A DNA stretch of 64,000 bases from Candidatus Bathyarchaeota archaeon (GTDB taxonomy: Archaea > Thermoproteota > Bathyarchaeia > JAPDIZ01). A program made the translations under genes and the position numbers. The DNA is taken from assembly GCA_029259355.1 (NCBI GenBank), contig JAPDIZ010000002.1, forward strand, positions 496,001-560,000, given 5' to 3'. Numbering within the stretch: the first letter of the stretch is position 1; the number at the start of each line of letters is the position of its first letter. The notes beneath the pieces were generated by a model. It ran no database searches. It was not told where the DNA came from and saw nothing but the letters and a program-made list of their open reading frames with translations. Positions 40,905 to 50,083 of this stretch are shown piece by piece.

Positions 40905-42359
40905 TTAGCTTGAGCCCAGAGTGCTCTTCACCATGGAGTCTATTGCTTTCAGAAATTCTTCTACACCCCCTTCGGGGATGTTTGCCCCCGCTGCTATGTC
41001 GTGGCCTCCTCCCCTACCACCCACGAGGCTTGCTGCCTTGTTCATTATCTCCCCGAGGTTTAGGCCCTTCGAGACCGCCTTTGGAGATGTTCTCGCAGAC
41101 ACCTTTATCCTTCCCCGCTCGTCTCTCGCCAACGCGATGAGCGGCCTCATCTCATCCATTAGACCCGAAGTGGAGATTATCGTAGCAACAGTGCTCAGCA
41201 TTCTATCATCGATTACGCCCTCTCCCCTGACCACATCTATCGACTGCATGTGAACCCTTGCTCCAGGATCTGTGACCACCCAATTTAGGAATTTAGCGAT
41301 TCTTCTCCGATACTCCGAGTAGGTTTCCATAGCCTCTTTCAGCGCGCTTCCTCGATCTCCCATGCACACCGCAACTCCTAAACCCGCTTTGCCCATCTTG
41401 CCGCAGGAGTTTATCAGAGCCGAAAACTCTCTCGCATCTCTCAGAGGCGATCCCCTTTCCTCGTTGAGGAAGGTGTAGGCGCATCCGATTAGGCTAAGTA
41501 TGCTGTCGCTAGAAACCCCCTTTGACACTAGGTACTTCACGACTTCGGTGAAGAGCTTCTGCTTCTCATCCCAGCTGAGGTCTGAAAGCGTTCGAGGCCT
41601 ATCTCCTGAATAGGCGTCTATGCCTATGGACCTGAGGAAAGCATAACAGCTATCTTCTTCTCCGCTTAGCCCCGGCATGAAGGGAGAGGTAGTCGAAGCA
41701 AGAGCTACATGTACTGGCCTAGTCTCTCTCCCAAAGAGCAGCAAGTCCTTCTCAACATCTACGTAGCCATAGCGTATACCGTCTTCAACTATCTGCTTGT
41801 TAAGCCCCCGAAGCTCCCTCTCTGGGTTTCTATCCTGCATATCCCCAACCGCACCGACGATTGCGACGGGGGCGAGGTAGACGTACTCCTCTGGCGATGC
41901 GCTTCGAGCGACGAAGTAGGCAACTCCCGAGGCGCTGATATCTCTTGCGCCATCGAAGCCAAAGAGATGTGGGTTTACATGCCAAAGCTTCTCACCAGAC
42001 GCTTCCACAGGCTGATGATGGTCGAGAACAACTACATCTCTGCCTCCCAAGTACTCTAGGATTAGGTCGAGGTATCCGCTTCCACAGTCGGTGAATATGT
42101 ATAGGTCCGCACCCTCCTCCGACACACTGCTTAAAACCTCTTCGTCCAGCTGCCTCTCAATTCTTATGCAAAACGAAGCGTCTAAGCTGTGGAGGAGACA
42201 GCCCACAATCCCCGCAGCAGCCAAGCCATCAGAGTCTAGGTGAGAAGTTACTCGCACATACGAGCCCTTTTTCGCGTGTTCGAAGATCTTAGAGAAAGCC
42301 TCCTCAACAGCTTTTGCAAATCCTTCTAAGTCTCCCTCCCTGCTCATAGACACCGCCAA
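40905..42359 (-). CDS. recJ: RecJ-like DHH exonuclease (GINS-associated type)
   Basis: A 484-residue DHH/DHHA1 nuclease. VRVTSHLDSDGLAAAGIVGCLLHSL (motif I), LYIFTDCGSGYLDLI (III), VVLDHHQPVEA (DHH motif near 105-115), VGAVGDMQDRN, and the C-terminal GGRGGGHDIAAGANI of DHHA1. Archaeal RecJ proteins associate with replication (GINS/Cdc45-like) or degrade DNA/RNA 5'-3' or 3'-5'; which applies here is not visible. Between rps15 (3-nt gap) and pcc1. Confidence 0.87.
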   Translation of the reverse strand: MAVSMSREGDLEGFAKAVEEAFSKIFEHAKKGSYVRVTSHLDSDGLAAAGIVGCLLHSLDASFCIRIERQLDEEVLSSVSEEGADLYIFTDCGSGYLDLILEYLGGRDVVVLDHHQPVEASGEKLWHVNPHLFGFDGARDISASGVAYFVARSASPEEYVYLAPVAIVGAVGDMQDRNPERELRGLNKQIVEDGIRYGYVDVEKDLLLFGRETRPVHVALASTTSPFMPGLSGEEDSCYAFLRSIGIDAYSGDRPRTLSDLSWDEKQKLFTEVVKYLVSKGVSSDSILSLIGCAYTFLNEERGSPLRDAREFSALINSCGKMGKAGLGVAVCMGDRGSALKEAMETYSEYRRRIAKFLNWVVTDPGARVHMQSIDVVRGEGVIDDRMLSTVATIISTSGLMDEMRPLIALARDERGRIKVSARTSPKAVSKGLNLGEIMNKAASLVGGRGGGHDIAAGANIPEGGVEEFLKAIDSMVKSTLGSS

Positions 42360-42362
42360 GGG

Positions 42363-42797
42363 CTAGAGGGGTATAACTGGCTTGTACTTCCAGTCTGGAG
42401 GAAGGAGGCCTCTCCTCGCGTAGTACCTCGAGAGACGATGTATTTTGGATTCGATGATCCTCAGCGCTCGCTTATTGGCATAGTCCTTCCCATGCCTCTC
42501 AAGGTGCCTCCTCAGCCTAGTCGCCTTTTTGATGAGCACGTCAAGGTCTTCGGGTATCTTAGGAGCCAAACCAGCTTCTCTCAGTATCCTAGTAACCTTT
42601 TTACCAGTGATCGACCTGACGAGCGGTATCCCGTACTGATCTCTCAAGATAATGCCTATCATCGAGGGGGGATGGCCTTCTTTAGCCAGCTTAATGACTA
42701 AAGCTTCGACCTCCTCTGGCTGGTACTTGCACCAAGCAGGAGGACGCTTAGTAGCAGGTCTGGTCGATCCCGACCGTCCGCGCTTGTGGGTGTGCAT
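42363..42797 (-). CDS. rps15: Ribosomal protein S15
   Basis: About 144 residues. ATG 42797 gives [72 protein letters not shown], the archaeal/eukaryotic S15 N-terminal extension; the S15 core [36 protein letters not shown] follows. The track start is 13 codons too early. Confidence 0.95.
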   Translation of the reverse strand: MHTHKRGRSGSTRPATKRPPAWCKYQPEEVEALVIKLAKEGHPPSMIGIILRDQYGIPLVRSITGKKVTRILREAGLAPKIPEDLDVLIKKATRLRRHLERHGKDYANKRALRIIESKIHRLSRYYARRGLLPPDWKYKPVIPL

Positions 42798-42859
42798 TCT
42801 AGCCAACTTCTCGCAGCAACCCCCTAGCGCAGACAATCGCTTGCTGTAGTATATAAGCG

Positions 42860-43438
42860 TTAGACGAGCCGGCGGTTGCGCAGCCAGCTAGCAAAAGCTC
42901 TAAGAGCTCTCGCCCTATGCGATAAGGTGTTCTTCTCCTCGGTAGACATTTCGGCAAAAGTTCTTCCATTACCTTCTGAGGGGATGAAGATGGGGTCGTA
43001 CCCAAAGCCATGGCTACCCCTTGGCTCAAGCGATATCCTCCCATAGACCCTCCCAGAAAACGCCTCAAGCTCTCCCCGCACGAGGTCGCAAAAAGCGATC
43101 ACAGACTCGAAGTATGCCTCTCTATTCTCGACACCCTCCATCAGCTTCAGCACCCCCAGCACCCCAATGGTTTTGTAGACGTAGGATGAGTAGGGGCCGG
43201 GAAAGCCTCCTAAAGCCTCTATAAAAAGCCCAGCGTCCTCAACGAACACCGGCCTCTTCAGCTTCTGCGCAGCTTCTTGTGCGGATCGCTTAGCTATCTC
43301 CTCTAGACTATCCGACTGTATTTCCACACACTCCTGGTTAACCCACTCAACCCTTATTCCGAAGCTACGCAGAAGCTTACTGGCCTCCTCGTACTTACCT
43401 CTGTTGGTGGTTACGAAGCAAATAGTCAACCCAGGCAC
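42860..43438 (-). CDS. rdgB: XTP/dITP diphosphatase (Ham1/RdgB family)
   Basis: A 192-residue house-cleaning pyrophosphatase that removes inosine- and xanthosine-containing triphosphates. [19 protein letters not shown] (family start), [29 protein letters not shown] (metal and base site), and [39 protein letters not shown] (end). Directly follows bud32 (adjacent stop/start). Confidence 0.93.
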   Translation of the reverse strand: MPGLTICFVTTNRGKYEEASKLLRSFGIRVEWVNQECVEIQSDSLEEIAKRSAQEAAQKLKRPVFVEDAGLFIEALGGFPGPYSSYVYKTIGVLGVLKLMEGVENREAYFESVIAFCDLVRGELEAFSGRVYGRISLEPRGSHGFGYDPIFIPSEGNGRTFAEMSTEEKNTLSHRARALRAFASWLRNRRLV

Positions 43439-44086
43439 CTACCTAAACGTGATGTACCTACCGCGTTTCTCTATTTCGCCAACCCTCTCCATGACTTTCT
43501 TAGCTTCCTCTTCGCCCACTACGCTGGAATACCCTACTACGACGTGTGAGAAGGACAGCTCCGCATACCTGTAGTGAGCGCTCGTCAGAGCTCGCTTTAG
43601 GAGGTATAGGTCAACGCCTCTATCCTCTATTGACTTGCTCCTCTCTGCAAGGCCGAAGTCTACGAAGAATATCTCATCTCCCACTACTATGAGGTTGGCT
43701 GGCGTTAGGTCTCCGTGCACTATGCCAGCTAGGTGGAGCTTAGCCACCAGCTCCCCCACATGCTCGCAGACTTTGGCTTTCTCGCTCTCTGAGAGCTCAT
43801 CGAACACCGACCTAAGCGTAGGCCCCTCAATGTAGCGCATGATAATCGAAGTGTCTTTGAGGTTTACTGAAAAGACTGGTGGGGTGGGGACGCCAGCTCT
43901 CCTAGCTTCCGAGAGAAGCTGAGCTTCTTTGATCGTCCTGCTTCTGCGAATAGCATAGTCTAGCTGAGGATGTCGGTACGCTTTGGGGATGCGGCGCTTT
44001 AGAACGGCTGGATAGCCCATCCACTCTATCCTATACAGCTCGGCCTCAGCTCCTTTCTTGATCAGTTCTCCCTTCAGCTCCTCCAA
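43439..44086 (-). CDS. bud32: KEOPS complex kinase/ATPase Bud32
   Basis: A 215-residue small protein kinase-like ATPase that regulates Kae1. GAEAELYRIEWMGYPAVLKRRIPKAYRHPQLD with the Lys of the ATP site, MRYIEGPTLRSVF (hinge), IVHGDLTPANLIVVGDEIFFVDFGLAERS carrying the catalytic HGDxxxxN and DFG. It overlaps kae1 by 13 nt. Fused to Kae1 in some archaea; here separate. Confidence 0.94.
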   Translation of the reverse strand: MEELKGELIKKGAEAELYRIEWMGYPAVLKRRIPKAYRHPQLDYAIRRSRTIKEAQLLSEARRAGVPTPPVFSVNLKDTSIIMRYIEGPTLRSVFDELSESEKAKVCEHVGELVAKLHLAGIVHGDLTPANLIVVGDEIFFVDFGLAERSKSIEDRGVDLYLLKRALTSAHYRYAELSFSHVVVGYSSVVGEEEAKKVMERVGEIEKRGRYITFR

Positions 44087-45078
44087 GGAACATCCACCTC
44101 ATCGAACCTCCACCTAGGCGATACAAAGCTCTCCTCGACGGATACCACTACACCGCTCTTGTACGCCAACACCCCAGTCCACGCGATCTGCGCTCCACAG
44201 TCGCCGGCGTACTTCATAGGGACTACGTAGAAGCGCGCATCGTGTTCTTCACAGACAACCTTCAGCATCTCCTGCAGCCGCTTGTTAGCAGCCACTCCTC
44301 CGGTCAGCAAGAGCTCTCGCTTCTCCAGAAGAGCTAGCGCTCTCTCAGCAGCTTCAGCTAGCTCAGCAAAAGCAACCTCTTGCAAGCTATAGGCTAGGTC
44401 TTCAACGGAGATTCCCTCTCGGTACTTTGCCAGCGCAGCGGTTAGCAGCCCTGAGTAGGAGACATCGTTGCCCTTTTGGAGGTAGGGTAAGTCTACCAAG
44501 TTTTTCCCCTTCTTCGCTAGCTCCTCGATGGCTGGGCCAGCTGGAGAGGGAAGCCCTATCTCCCTCGCAAACATGTCGATGAGGTTTCCCAGCGTGATAT
44601 CCTCCGTCTCGCCAAAAACCCTCCACCTACCCTCGGCAAAAGCCGCTATGGAGGTATGCCCACCCGATACCAAGACCACCAGCGGGTCGATGGCCCCTGT
44701 CGCGTATGCCGCAATCTCAATGTGCCCGATGGCGTGGTGGACTGGGGTTAGTGGTTTGTTAAGCGCAGAAGCTAGCGTCCTGGCGACCGTCGCCCCAACC
44801 CTAAGGCAAGGTCCTAGCCCAGGCCCCTTACAGTAAGCTATTGCGTCGAGCTCAGCGGGTGAGACTCCTGCTTGCTCAAAAGCCCGCTTGACCATAGATG
44901 GAGCAACGTGAGAGTGGTGCTGAGACGCCTCTCGGGGATGTATTCCCTTGCCAGGAGGAGGCTTGTAGACAGCGTTTACGTCGCACAGAACCCCCCGCTT
45001 ATCGGAGGCTATCGATACGCCAAAGGTGTGGGCTGAGGATTCTATGCCTAAGCACAAAACCTCATCTCTTTCCCTCAA
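44074..45078 (-). CDS. kae1: tRNA N6-threonylcarbamoyladenosine synthase Kae1/TsaD
   Basis: A 334-residue ASKHA-fold enzyme that attaches threonylcarbamoyl to A37. LGIESSAHTFGVSIASDKRGVL start, PREASQHHSHVAP (metal HxxxH type), YCKGPGLGPCLRVGATVARTLASAL, PVHHAIGHIEIAAYATGAIDPLVVLVSGGHTSIAA and LLTGGVAANKRLQEML. With Bud32 and Pcc1 in the window, KEOPS lacks only Cgi121 here. Confidence 0.96.
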   Translation of the reverse strand: MRERDEVLCLGIESSAHTFGVSIASDKRGVLCDVNAVYKPPPGKGIHPREASQHHSHVAPSMVKRAFEQAGVSPAELDAIAYCKGPGLGPCLRVGATVARTLASALNKPLTPVHHAIGHIEIAAYATGAIDPLVVLVSGGHTSIAAFAEGRWRVFGETEDITLGNLIDMFAREIGLPSPAGPAIEELAKKGKNLVDLPYLQKGNDVSYSGLLTAALAKYREGISVEDLAYSLQEVAFAELAEAAERALALLEKRELLLTGGVAANKRLQEMLKVVCEEHDARFYVVPMKYAGDCGAQIAWTGVLAYKSGVVVSVEESFVSPRWRFDEVDVPWRS

Positions 45079-46488
45079 TTAGCGAACCACCTCCACAGTC
45101 GGCTTGAAGTTGCTGCGCAAATACTGCTCAACGTTGCGAAACCCCTTCCTCTTAGCGAGCTTGCGAAGCACCTTTGAAGCCCCTGAGCCGTACTGTATGG
45201 CCTTCTTCCTCCTATCCGCTACCTGCTCATCCACGCCTATCCTCTTGGCGTACTCCCTCAAAATCCTCTTCCTCAACTCATCAGATGCACTAAAGACTTT
45301 TAGGGAGGGAGAAATCGATAGAGCAGTGCCCACTACTTCGTCATCGAGGTATGGCACGAGCATCGTTAAGCCAAGCGAAAGCGCTAGAGAACAATCTCTG
45401 TCGAGACCATCTCTCCACAAGTTCTTGACCAGCTCAAACGATACTCGCTCCAGAAGCTCGTATCCACCCACCTTAAGCACCTTCAGTAGCTTCGCGTACC
45501 CGCAGAACAGCTCATCTGCTCCCTGTGCTACGAAAACCTCTCTCCCACCCAGCGATCTCGCCTCTTCAAAGACTGCGAGGAGTGGGGTTGCTATCTCGAC
45601 GTCGAGTGGGTTTAGCAAGCCAGTATTCTCGACTACCCCAGCAATTTTTTCCTCAAATCTCTCCTTGTTAATAGGGGCTTCCACAAGCTCGTAGCCCAAC
45701 AGCTTAGCGGCTTGCCTCGCCCACTCCAGATCCCAAGACCCCTCAAAACCAGTTACCAACAGCTTTGGAGGCTTTGCGGCATACAGCTCAAGCAGTCGAG
45801 CGAGTACTGAGCTATCCAAGCCTCCCGAGAACGAAAGAAGAGGTTTGCTGACACAAGCAGCTGCTTCCTTGACAGCGCTGCCAAGGGCCTCGTCAAGCGA
45901 CTCTAGAGCCTCACTCATTTCCTCGATTTTGCGAGTAGGGGATGGGAGCTCCTTCACAGGAGCTTCCGCAAGCTTCTCGCCATCGAATGCCAGAACTTTT
46001 CCCGGAATCAAGGGCTTAGCTATTGACGCACCCGTTAAGCCGAGAGCAGAGGGTATGGTGGAAGCCACTAGCAACCCATTCTCAAATGAGTAGAAGATGG
46101 GGATTCTGCCCAAGTAGTCTCTGGAGACAAACGCGTATCCCGAAACAACGCCTACGACAGCGTAGGGACCTTCGACGCCCTTGAGCGCCTCCGCCACCGC
46201 TTTAGCGAAATCACCCACTGAGCGCTGGTCAATGTCAACACGTCCTAGGCTTTGGCATATACTCTCCAACGCTTTTGGAGACCCACAGAGGAGAGCAAGC
46301 CCATGCTCCATTGTGGAGACTTGTGCGAAAGCTGAGAGATTTTCGCCTATCGAATAAGCAATTCGAGACGAGCCCTCAGCTAAGGCTATTGACTTAAGCG
46401 TCCACTCACGCCCCAAGGCATGCTCCAAGCTGAGTAGTTTATTCATCTCACGACCAAAGCTTCCGGAGGCGGCTAACAAAAGCTTCAT
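45079..46488 (-). CDS. Asparagine-synthase-like protein lacking the N-terminal catalytic Cys
   Basis: About 469 residues. The C-terminal synthetase domain is clear: PLLSFSGGLDSSVLARLLEL (PP-loop, near 220), VFVAQGADELFCGYAKLLKV, MLVPYLDDEVVGTALSI and RRKKAIQYGSG. The N-terminal part resembles a glutaminase domain in outline (RIPIFYSFENGLLVASTIPSAL) but begins MKLLLAASG with no Cys at position 2 from either start (46488 or 46506), so glutamine hydrolysis by the usual route is not expected. It may use free ammonia or adenylate another substrate. Next to kae1. Confidence 0.8.
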   Translation of the reverse strand: MKLLLAASGSFGREMNKLLSLEHALGREWTLKSIALAEGSSRIAYSIGENLSAFAQVSTMEHGLALLCGSPKALESICQSLGRVDIDQRSVGDFAKAVAEALKGVEGPYAVVGVVSGYAFVSRDYLGRIPIFYSFENGLLVASTIPSALGLTGASIAKPLIPGKVLAFDGEKLAEAPVKELPSPTRKIEEMSEALESLDEALGSAVKEAAACVSKPLLSFSGGLDSSVLARLLELYAAKPPKLLVTGFEGSWDLEWARQAAKLLGYELVEAPINKERFEEKIAGVVENTGLLNPLDVEIATPLLAVFEEARSLGGREVFVAQGADELFCGYAKLLKVLKVGGYELLERVSFELVKNLWRDGLDRDCSLALSLGLTMLVPYLDDEVVGTALSISPSLKVFSASDELRKRILREYAKRIGVDEQVADRRKKAIQYGSGASKVLRKLAKRKGFRNVEQYLRSNFKPTVEVVR

Positions 46489-46583
46489 TGCTCCGTTAAA
46501 GGCCACTAGGTAGCTAGAATTAAAGGTTATATAGCTAGGGATAGTTCTCTATTCACTCGCTCCACTCGGAGGGCTTCAGCGAT

Positions 46584-46898
46584 TTGGAGGTCAAGGTAGT
46601 CGAAGATCGAGAGAACGTGTTGCTTAACCGCAGAGAGCTTGTCTTGGAAATCCACCACCCCGGCGAGGGAACGCCTACCAGGATAGACGTTAGGAAGTAC
46701 ATAGCAGCCAAGTACGACGTTGAGCTTGATAGAGTATATGTTATTAAGCTCGATACCAAAACGGGTACCAACAAGACGATAGGCTACGTGAGGATATACA
46801 ACACTGTAGAGGACGCCTTAATAGAGCCCGAGTACATCAAGTTGAGAAACCAACCGAAGACAGAAGAAAGTGGTGAAGAGGTTGGGGAAGAAGCCTAA
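46584..46898 (+). CDS. rps24e: Ribosomal protein S24e
   Basis: A 104-residue small-subunit protein. VKVVEDRENVLLNRRELVLEIHHPGEGTPTRIDVRKYIAAKYDVELDRVYVIKLDTKTGTNKTIGYVRIYNTVEDALIEPEYIKLRN is the full family pattern. TTG start. It overlaps rps27ae by 29 nt. Confidence 0.95.
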   Translation: MEVKVVEDRENVLLNRRELVLEIHHPGEGTPTRIDVRKYIAAKYDVELDRVYVIKLDTKTGTNKTIGYVRIYNTVEDALIEPEYIKLRNQPKTEESGEEVGEEA

Positions 46899-47055
46899 GC
46901 AGCTTTGGAAGCTTTATGAGTACGACTACGAAAAGGGTACTATTAAGCTCAAGAACAAGAGATGTCCTCGATGCGGCTCGATAATGGCTTTTCATAAACA
47001 CCCAAGGCCTAGGTGGATGTGCGGGGGCTGCGCTTACACCGACTACGTTAGCTAG
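46870..47055 (+). CDS. rps27ae: Ribosomal protein S27Ae
   Basis: A 61-residue zinc-binding small-subunit protein. KQLWKLYEYDYEKGTIKLKNKRCPRCGSIMAFHKHPRPRWMCGGCAYTDYV has the CxxC...CxxC zinc finger. Overlaps rps24e, as in other archaea, and ends 4 nt into the convergent dephospho-CoA kinase gene. Confidence 0.94.
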   Translation: MVKRLGKKPKQLWKLYEYDYEKGTIKLKNKRCPRCGSIMAFHKHPRPRWMCGGCAYTDYVS

Positions 47056-47564
47056 GCTTTGGGCATGGCTTCGTAGATCCTTCGGATAGCTTTTTTCTTC
47101 TCCTCGGTTACCCTGACAGCTACCAAGCCGCGCCTTGGTTGTCCGTAGAGCACCAACGCACCCACAGGCGCGTGCAGAACTGCTGGAAAGCCGAGCAAAT
47201 CCTCCTCCCCCAACACTTCTATTCGGGTAATGCCAGAGCTCTTCATTGCTTCAGCAACAGCTTCCTCAGCTTCTTCCTTAACCACTCCTTGCGGATTCTC
47301 GACGACCACCCTCTTGTCGAAGCTGAGTTCAGCGCCTGTTAGGGGGGAGCGAAGCGATTTGCCATCGATTAGGTAGATGTCCGGCTTTATCCCCATCTCG
47401 AAGAGAGACTCCGTCACTACGTCGCCTACAGCAATCACCTTCGTTGGCTTAAGCTTCTCCAAAAGCCTCAGAATCTTTGGAGGAGTTTCGCTTCGACTAC
47501 CCTCTATCAAGATTCCCAGAGGTCTCTTTAGCCTAAGCCTTATCTCCCTCGTAGCTCTCTTCAA
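47052..47564 (-). CDS. GTP-dependent dephospho-CoA kinase (DUF359 family)
   Basis: A 170-residue archaeal enzyme for the last step of coenzyme A synthesis. LKRPLGILIEG start, KPTKVIAVGDVVTESLFEMGIKPDIYLIDGKSLRS (substrate and metal site), VVVENPQGVVKEEAEEAV and VEVLGEEDLLGFPAVLHAPVGALVLYGQPRRGLVAVRVTEEKK are the family blocks. It lies between spt4 and rps27ae, its common archaeal place. Confidence 0.9.
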   Translation of the reverse strand: MKRATREIRLRLKRPLGILIEGSRSETPPKILRLLEKLKPTKVIAVGDVVTESLFEMGIKPDIYLIDGKSLRSPLTGAELSFDKRVVVENPQGVVKEEAEEAVAEAMKSSGITRIEVLGEEDLLGFPAVLHAPVGALVLYGQPRRGLVAVRVTEEKKKAIRRIYEAMPKA

Positions 47565-47570
47565 GAGAAC

Positions 47571-47789
47571 CTACCTTACCTTGATCGCGTACTCTCCCGG
47601 CTCGTCTATACCAAGCCTCTTAGCTACCTCGGACTTTTCTGCGTCAAGCACTATCATTATCCCTGTGAAGTCTTCGCTTAAGTTGGTTCCCTTGCACCTA
47701 GGGCACACAGACCCCATCACAATCAGCTTGCAGTTTCTGCAGGCTTTTTCGCTAACCAGCTCCTGAACCCTCCCTGAGCTTCTGCACAT
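47571..47789 (-). CDS. spt4: Transcription elongation factor Spt4
   Basis: About 61-72 residues. ACRNCKLIVMGSVCPRCKGTNLSEDFTGIMIVLDAEKSEVAKRLGIDEPGEYAIKV is the complete four-cysteine Spt4 that pairs with Spt5 on RNA polymerase. Homologues start near SEKACRNC, but that position has GTT, not a standard start; the nearest start is GTG 47789, which overlaps rpoE by 38 nt. The start is therefore uncertain. Confidence 0.9.
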   Translation of the reverse strand: MCRSSGRVQELVSEKACRNCKLIVMGSVCPRCKGTNLSEDFTGIMIVLDAEKSEVAKRLGIDEPGEYAIKVR

Positions 47790-48330
47790 CCTCCTTTATC
47801 CACTCGAGCTTGCCCATGAAGGGCTGCCTACAGGTAACGCCAATCTTTCCACTTGTTCCCCCTTTCCCCAAGCTAACAGCAGTTATTCTTGCTCTGACCA
47901 CATCTCCCGCGGCAAGCACTCTCCCCGTCTCCTTGCCAACAAACCTACCCTGCCTCTCATCGTAGGAGATGAAGTCATCCATCACCTGAGAGATGTGTAG
48001 GAGCGCGTCTACGGGGCCTATCCTAACAAAGGCGCCAAACTCTTGAACCTCTACGACCTCCCCCTCCACAACCTCTTGTATCTCGGGTTTGTAGGTGAGC
48101 AGGGTTACTCGAGCACGGTGGTAGGCGGCTCCATCCCCAGGGATCAGCTTCCCCCTTGGCTCCACATCCACGTCAGCTATCGCGACGATGTACCCCAGCT
48201 CCTCAGAAACCATGCCCAAGTACTTAGCTCTAAGCTGTTCTAGAGCGACCTCCTCCAATGGAAGCCCAAACCTGCTTGGTGGAATACGTATTGTGTCCTC
48301 GATTTCCACCAACTTGAACAACTTTACCAC
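47752..48330 (-). CDS. rpo7: RNA polymerase subunit Rpo7 (RpoE')
   Basis: A 192-residue stalk subunit. MVKLFKLVEIEDTIRIPPSRFGLPLEEVALEQLRAKYLGMVSEELGYIVAIADVDVEPRGKLIPGDGAAYHRARVTLLTYKPEIQEVVEGEVVEVQEFGAFVRIGPVDALLHISQVMDDFISYDERQG shows the tip domain followed by the S1 domain. It is co-directional with spt4 and the PIN gene. Confidence 0.95.
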   Translation of the reverse strand: MVKLFKLVEIEDTIRIPPSRFGLPLEEVALEQLRAKYLGMVSEELGYIVAIADVDVEPRGKLIPGDGAAYHRARVTLLTYKPEIQEVVEGEVVEVQEFGAFVRIGPVDALLHISQVMDDFISYDERQGRFVGKETGRVLAAGDVVRARITAVSLGKGGTSGKIGVTCRQPFMGKLEWIKEDVQKLREGSGAG

Positions 48331-48357
48331 GCTCGGGTAAGCTGATTCAGCGCATCC

Positions 48358-48759
48358 CTAACCTAAAAACCCTTCGAGCACGAAGAAATTGTCCCTAGGA
48401 TACACCACAGCGATTCCCTTCTCCCTAAGCTTCTTCCTAAGCTTCCCGTCACACGTAGCTACGACGAAGCCGCTCGACTTAGCAAGCTTCACTATGCTCT
48501 CATCCACACCTTGCTTGAGCGAAGCCTCAACCATTTTACACCTCTCAGCTAGCTTGAGCGCAAACTGAGCCTGCCTAGAAACCGAAGGAGACTCTCTCTC
48601 CACAAGATTCCTCAACTCTTCGACTACGAAGGAAGGCACTACGTACTCAACTGGGGAACCTACTGCTGTGGCTATCTCCTCCATCAAGTCTCTGCCAAGC
48701 CTTGCAGCCATCATCAGCACGTTGGTGTCTAAGAGCACCTTCGGAGGCAAAGAAACCAC
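48358..48759 (-). CDS. PIN-domain protein (predicted ribonuclease)
   Basis: A 133-residue single PIN domain. VLLDTNVLMMAARLGRDLMEEI holds the first acidic residue, FVVEELRNLVERES the second, and VATCDGKLRKKLREKGIAVVYPRDN the last ones. Situated between aif2g and rpo7, where an FCF1-like PIN gene is often found; a role in rRNA processing is possible. No partner antitoxin is present. Confidence 0.85.
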   Translation of the reverse strand: MVSLPPKVLLDTNVLMMAARLGRDLMEEIATAVGSPVEYVVPSFVVEELRNLVERESPSVSRQAQFALKLAERCKMVEASLKQGVDESIVKLAKSSGFVVATCDGKLRKKLREKGIAVVYPRDNFFVLEGFLG

Positions 48760-49989
48760 CTAGACTATGTGGCCGTAGCCTATTAGCCTCCACCTGTCAG
48801 CTATTCTTCTGCTAATGGCTACTCGGCTTCCCTGCTTGGCGCATACAGGCCTCCTAAGCGATATGGTGACTAGGTCTTCGGATACGTCGGTGACTATTCC
48901 AGCAGTGACTGCAGCGCCTACGTTCAGCACCAACGGCTCCTTGGGCTTTATCTTCTCCACTTTAGCCATATCCGGGGTTCCTATGGCTCTCTCGAACAGG
49001 TGAGATTCGATGGTTAGCTCGCTCCATACCGGGGGGAGCTTGCCCGGGTGTCCGACTACGTTGCCGACTAAACCGTCGGCTTTGGTGAGTGAGGGGTCTA
49101 GGTTTGTCCCTACACCCACGAGCCCACCGCTCATCGCTTGCTCAACAGGCCCTCCACCAGCTCTAAGGCTCGTGATCTCGGTATACAGCGGCTCGAACGA
49201 CCCCTTTTCCTCCACCCTCACGCCTGGCCTGATTTCGATCTCATCTCTAACCTTAAACACTCCCTGTATGATGGTGCCTCCGAGTATCCCACCCACTATG
49301 TCCTCAACGGCGGTTCCAGGTTTGTTGACATCAAACGACCTTATCACGTACATCAGAGGATCTGCCGACAGGTCTCTCTTGGGCGTAGGTATGAACCTCT
49401 CGATAGCGTCTATCACGTACTCTACGTTGACCTTGTGCTGAGCTGACGTGGGGATTATGGGTGCATCTGCGATGGAGGTTCCGCTCAAAAACTCCTTGAT
49501 CTGTTTGTAGTTTTCCAAAGCCTCATCACGCGTAACCAGATCGATCTTGTTCTGCACAACCACCACGTTTCGAACCCCGACGATTTCGACAGCGGCTAGG
49601 TGCTCGCGAGTTTGAGGCTGTGGGCAGGGCTCGTTTGCTGCGACGACTAGCAGAGCTCCATCCATAACAGCAGCGCCTGAGAGCATGGTAGTCATCAGAA
49701 TCTCATGGCCAGGAGCATCTACGAAGCTTATGGCACGCCTAAACTTGGCCTTGCTCCCGCAACGCTCACAAACTTCTTTAGTGGTGTACTTGTAGGGAGG
49801 CTCACACTTTGGGCACTCCCATATCCCAGCATCAGCGTACCCAAGCCTTATGGTTATGCCTCGCCTAATCTCCTCGCTGTGCCTAGCTGCCCATATCCCG
49901 GTAATAGCTTCGACAAGGGTAGTTTTGCCGTGATCTACGTGACCGATAGTTCCGATGTTCACCTCAGGCTGCCGTGGGAGAGTCGCCAA
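48760..49989 (-). CDS. aif2g: Translation initiation factor aIF2 gamma subunit
   Basis: A 409-residue GTPase that carries Met-tRNAi. TIGHVDHGKTTLVEAITG (G1), zinc knuckle CPKCEPPYKYTTKEVCERCGSKAKF, FVDAPGHEILMTTMLSGAAVMDGALLVVAANEPCPQPQTREHL (G3), VQNKIDLV (G4) and two EF-Tu-like beta-barrels. TTG start. First gene of aif2g-PIN-rpo7-spt4-dpck. Confidence 0.96.
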   Translation of the reverse strand: MATLPRQPEVNIGTIGHVDHGKTTLVEAITGIWAARHSEEIRRGITIRLGYADAGIWECPKCEPPYKYTTKEVCERCGSKAKFRRAISFVDAPGHEILMTTMLSGAAVMDGALLVVAANEPCPQPQTREHLAAVEIVGVRNVVVVQNKIDLVTRDEALENYKQIKEFLSGTSIADAPIIPTSAQHKVNVEYVIDAIERFIPTPKRDLSADPLMYVIRSFDVNKPGTAVEDIVGGILGGTIIQGVFKVRDEIEIRPGVRVEEKGSFEPLYTEITSLRAGGGPVEQAMSGGLVGVGTNLDPSLTKADGLVGNVVGHPGKLPPVWSELTIESHLFERAIGTPDMAKVEKIKPKEPLVLNVGAAVTAGIVTDVSEDLVTISLRRPVCAKQGSRVAISRRIADRWRLIGYGHIV

Positions 49990-50083
49990 GACTCAACCTC
50001 CAAGCGCTTGCTTGTTTCCTAAGAAGAGCTTGAAGCCTTTTTCACGGGCTAAACCACAAGGAAGCTTAAAAGAGTATCGGGGG

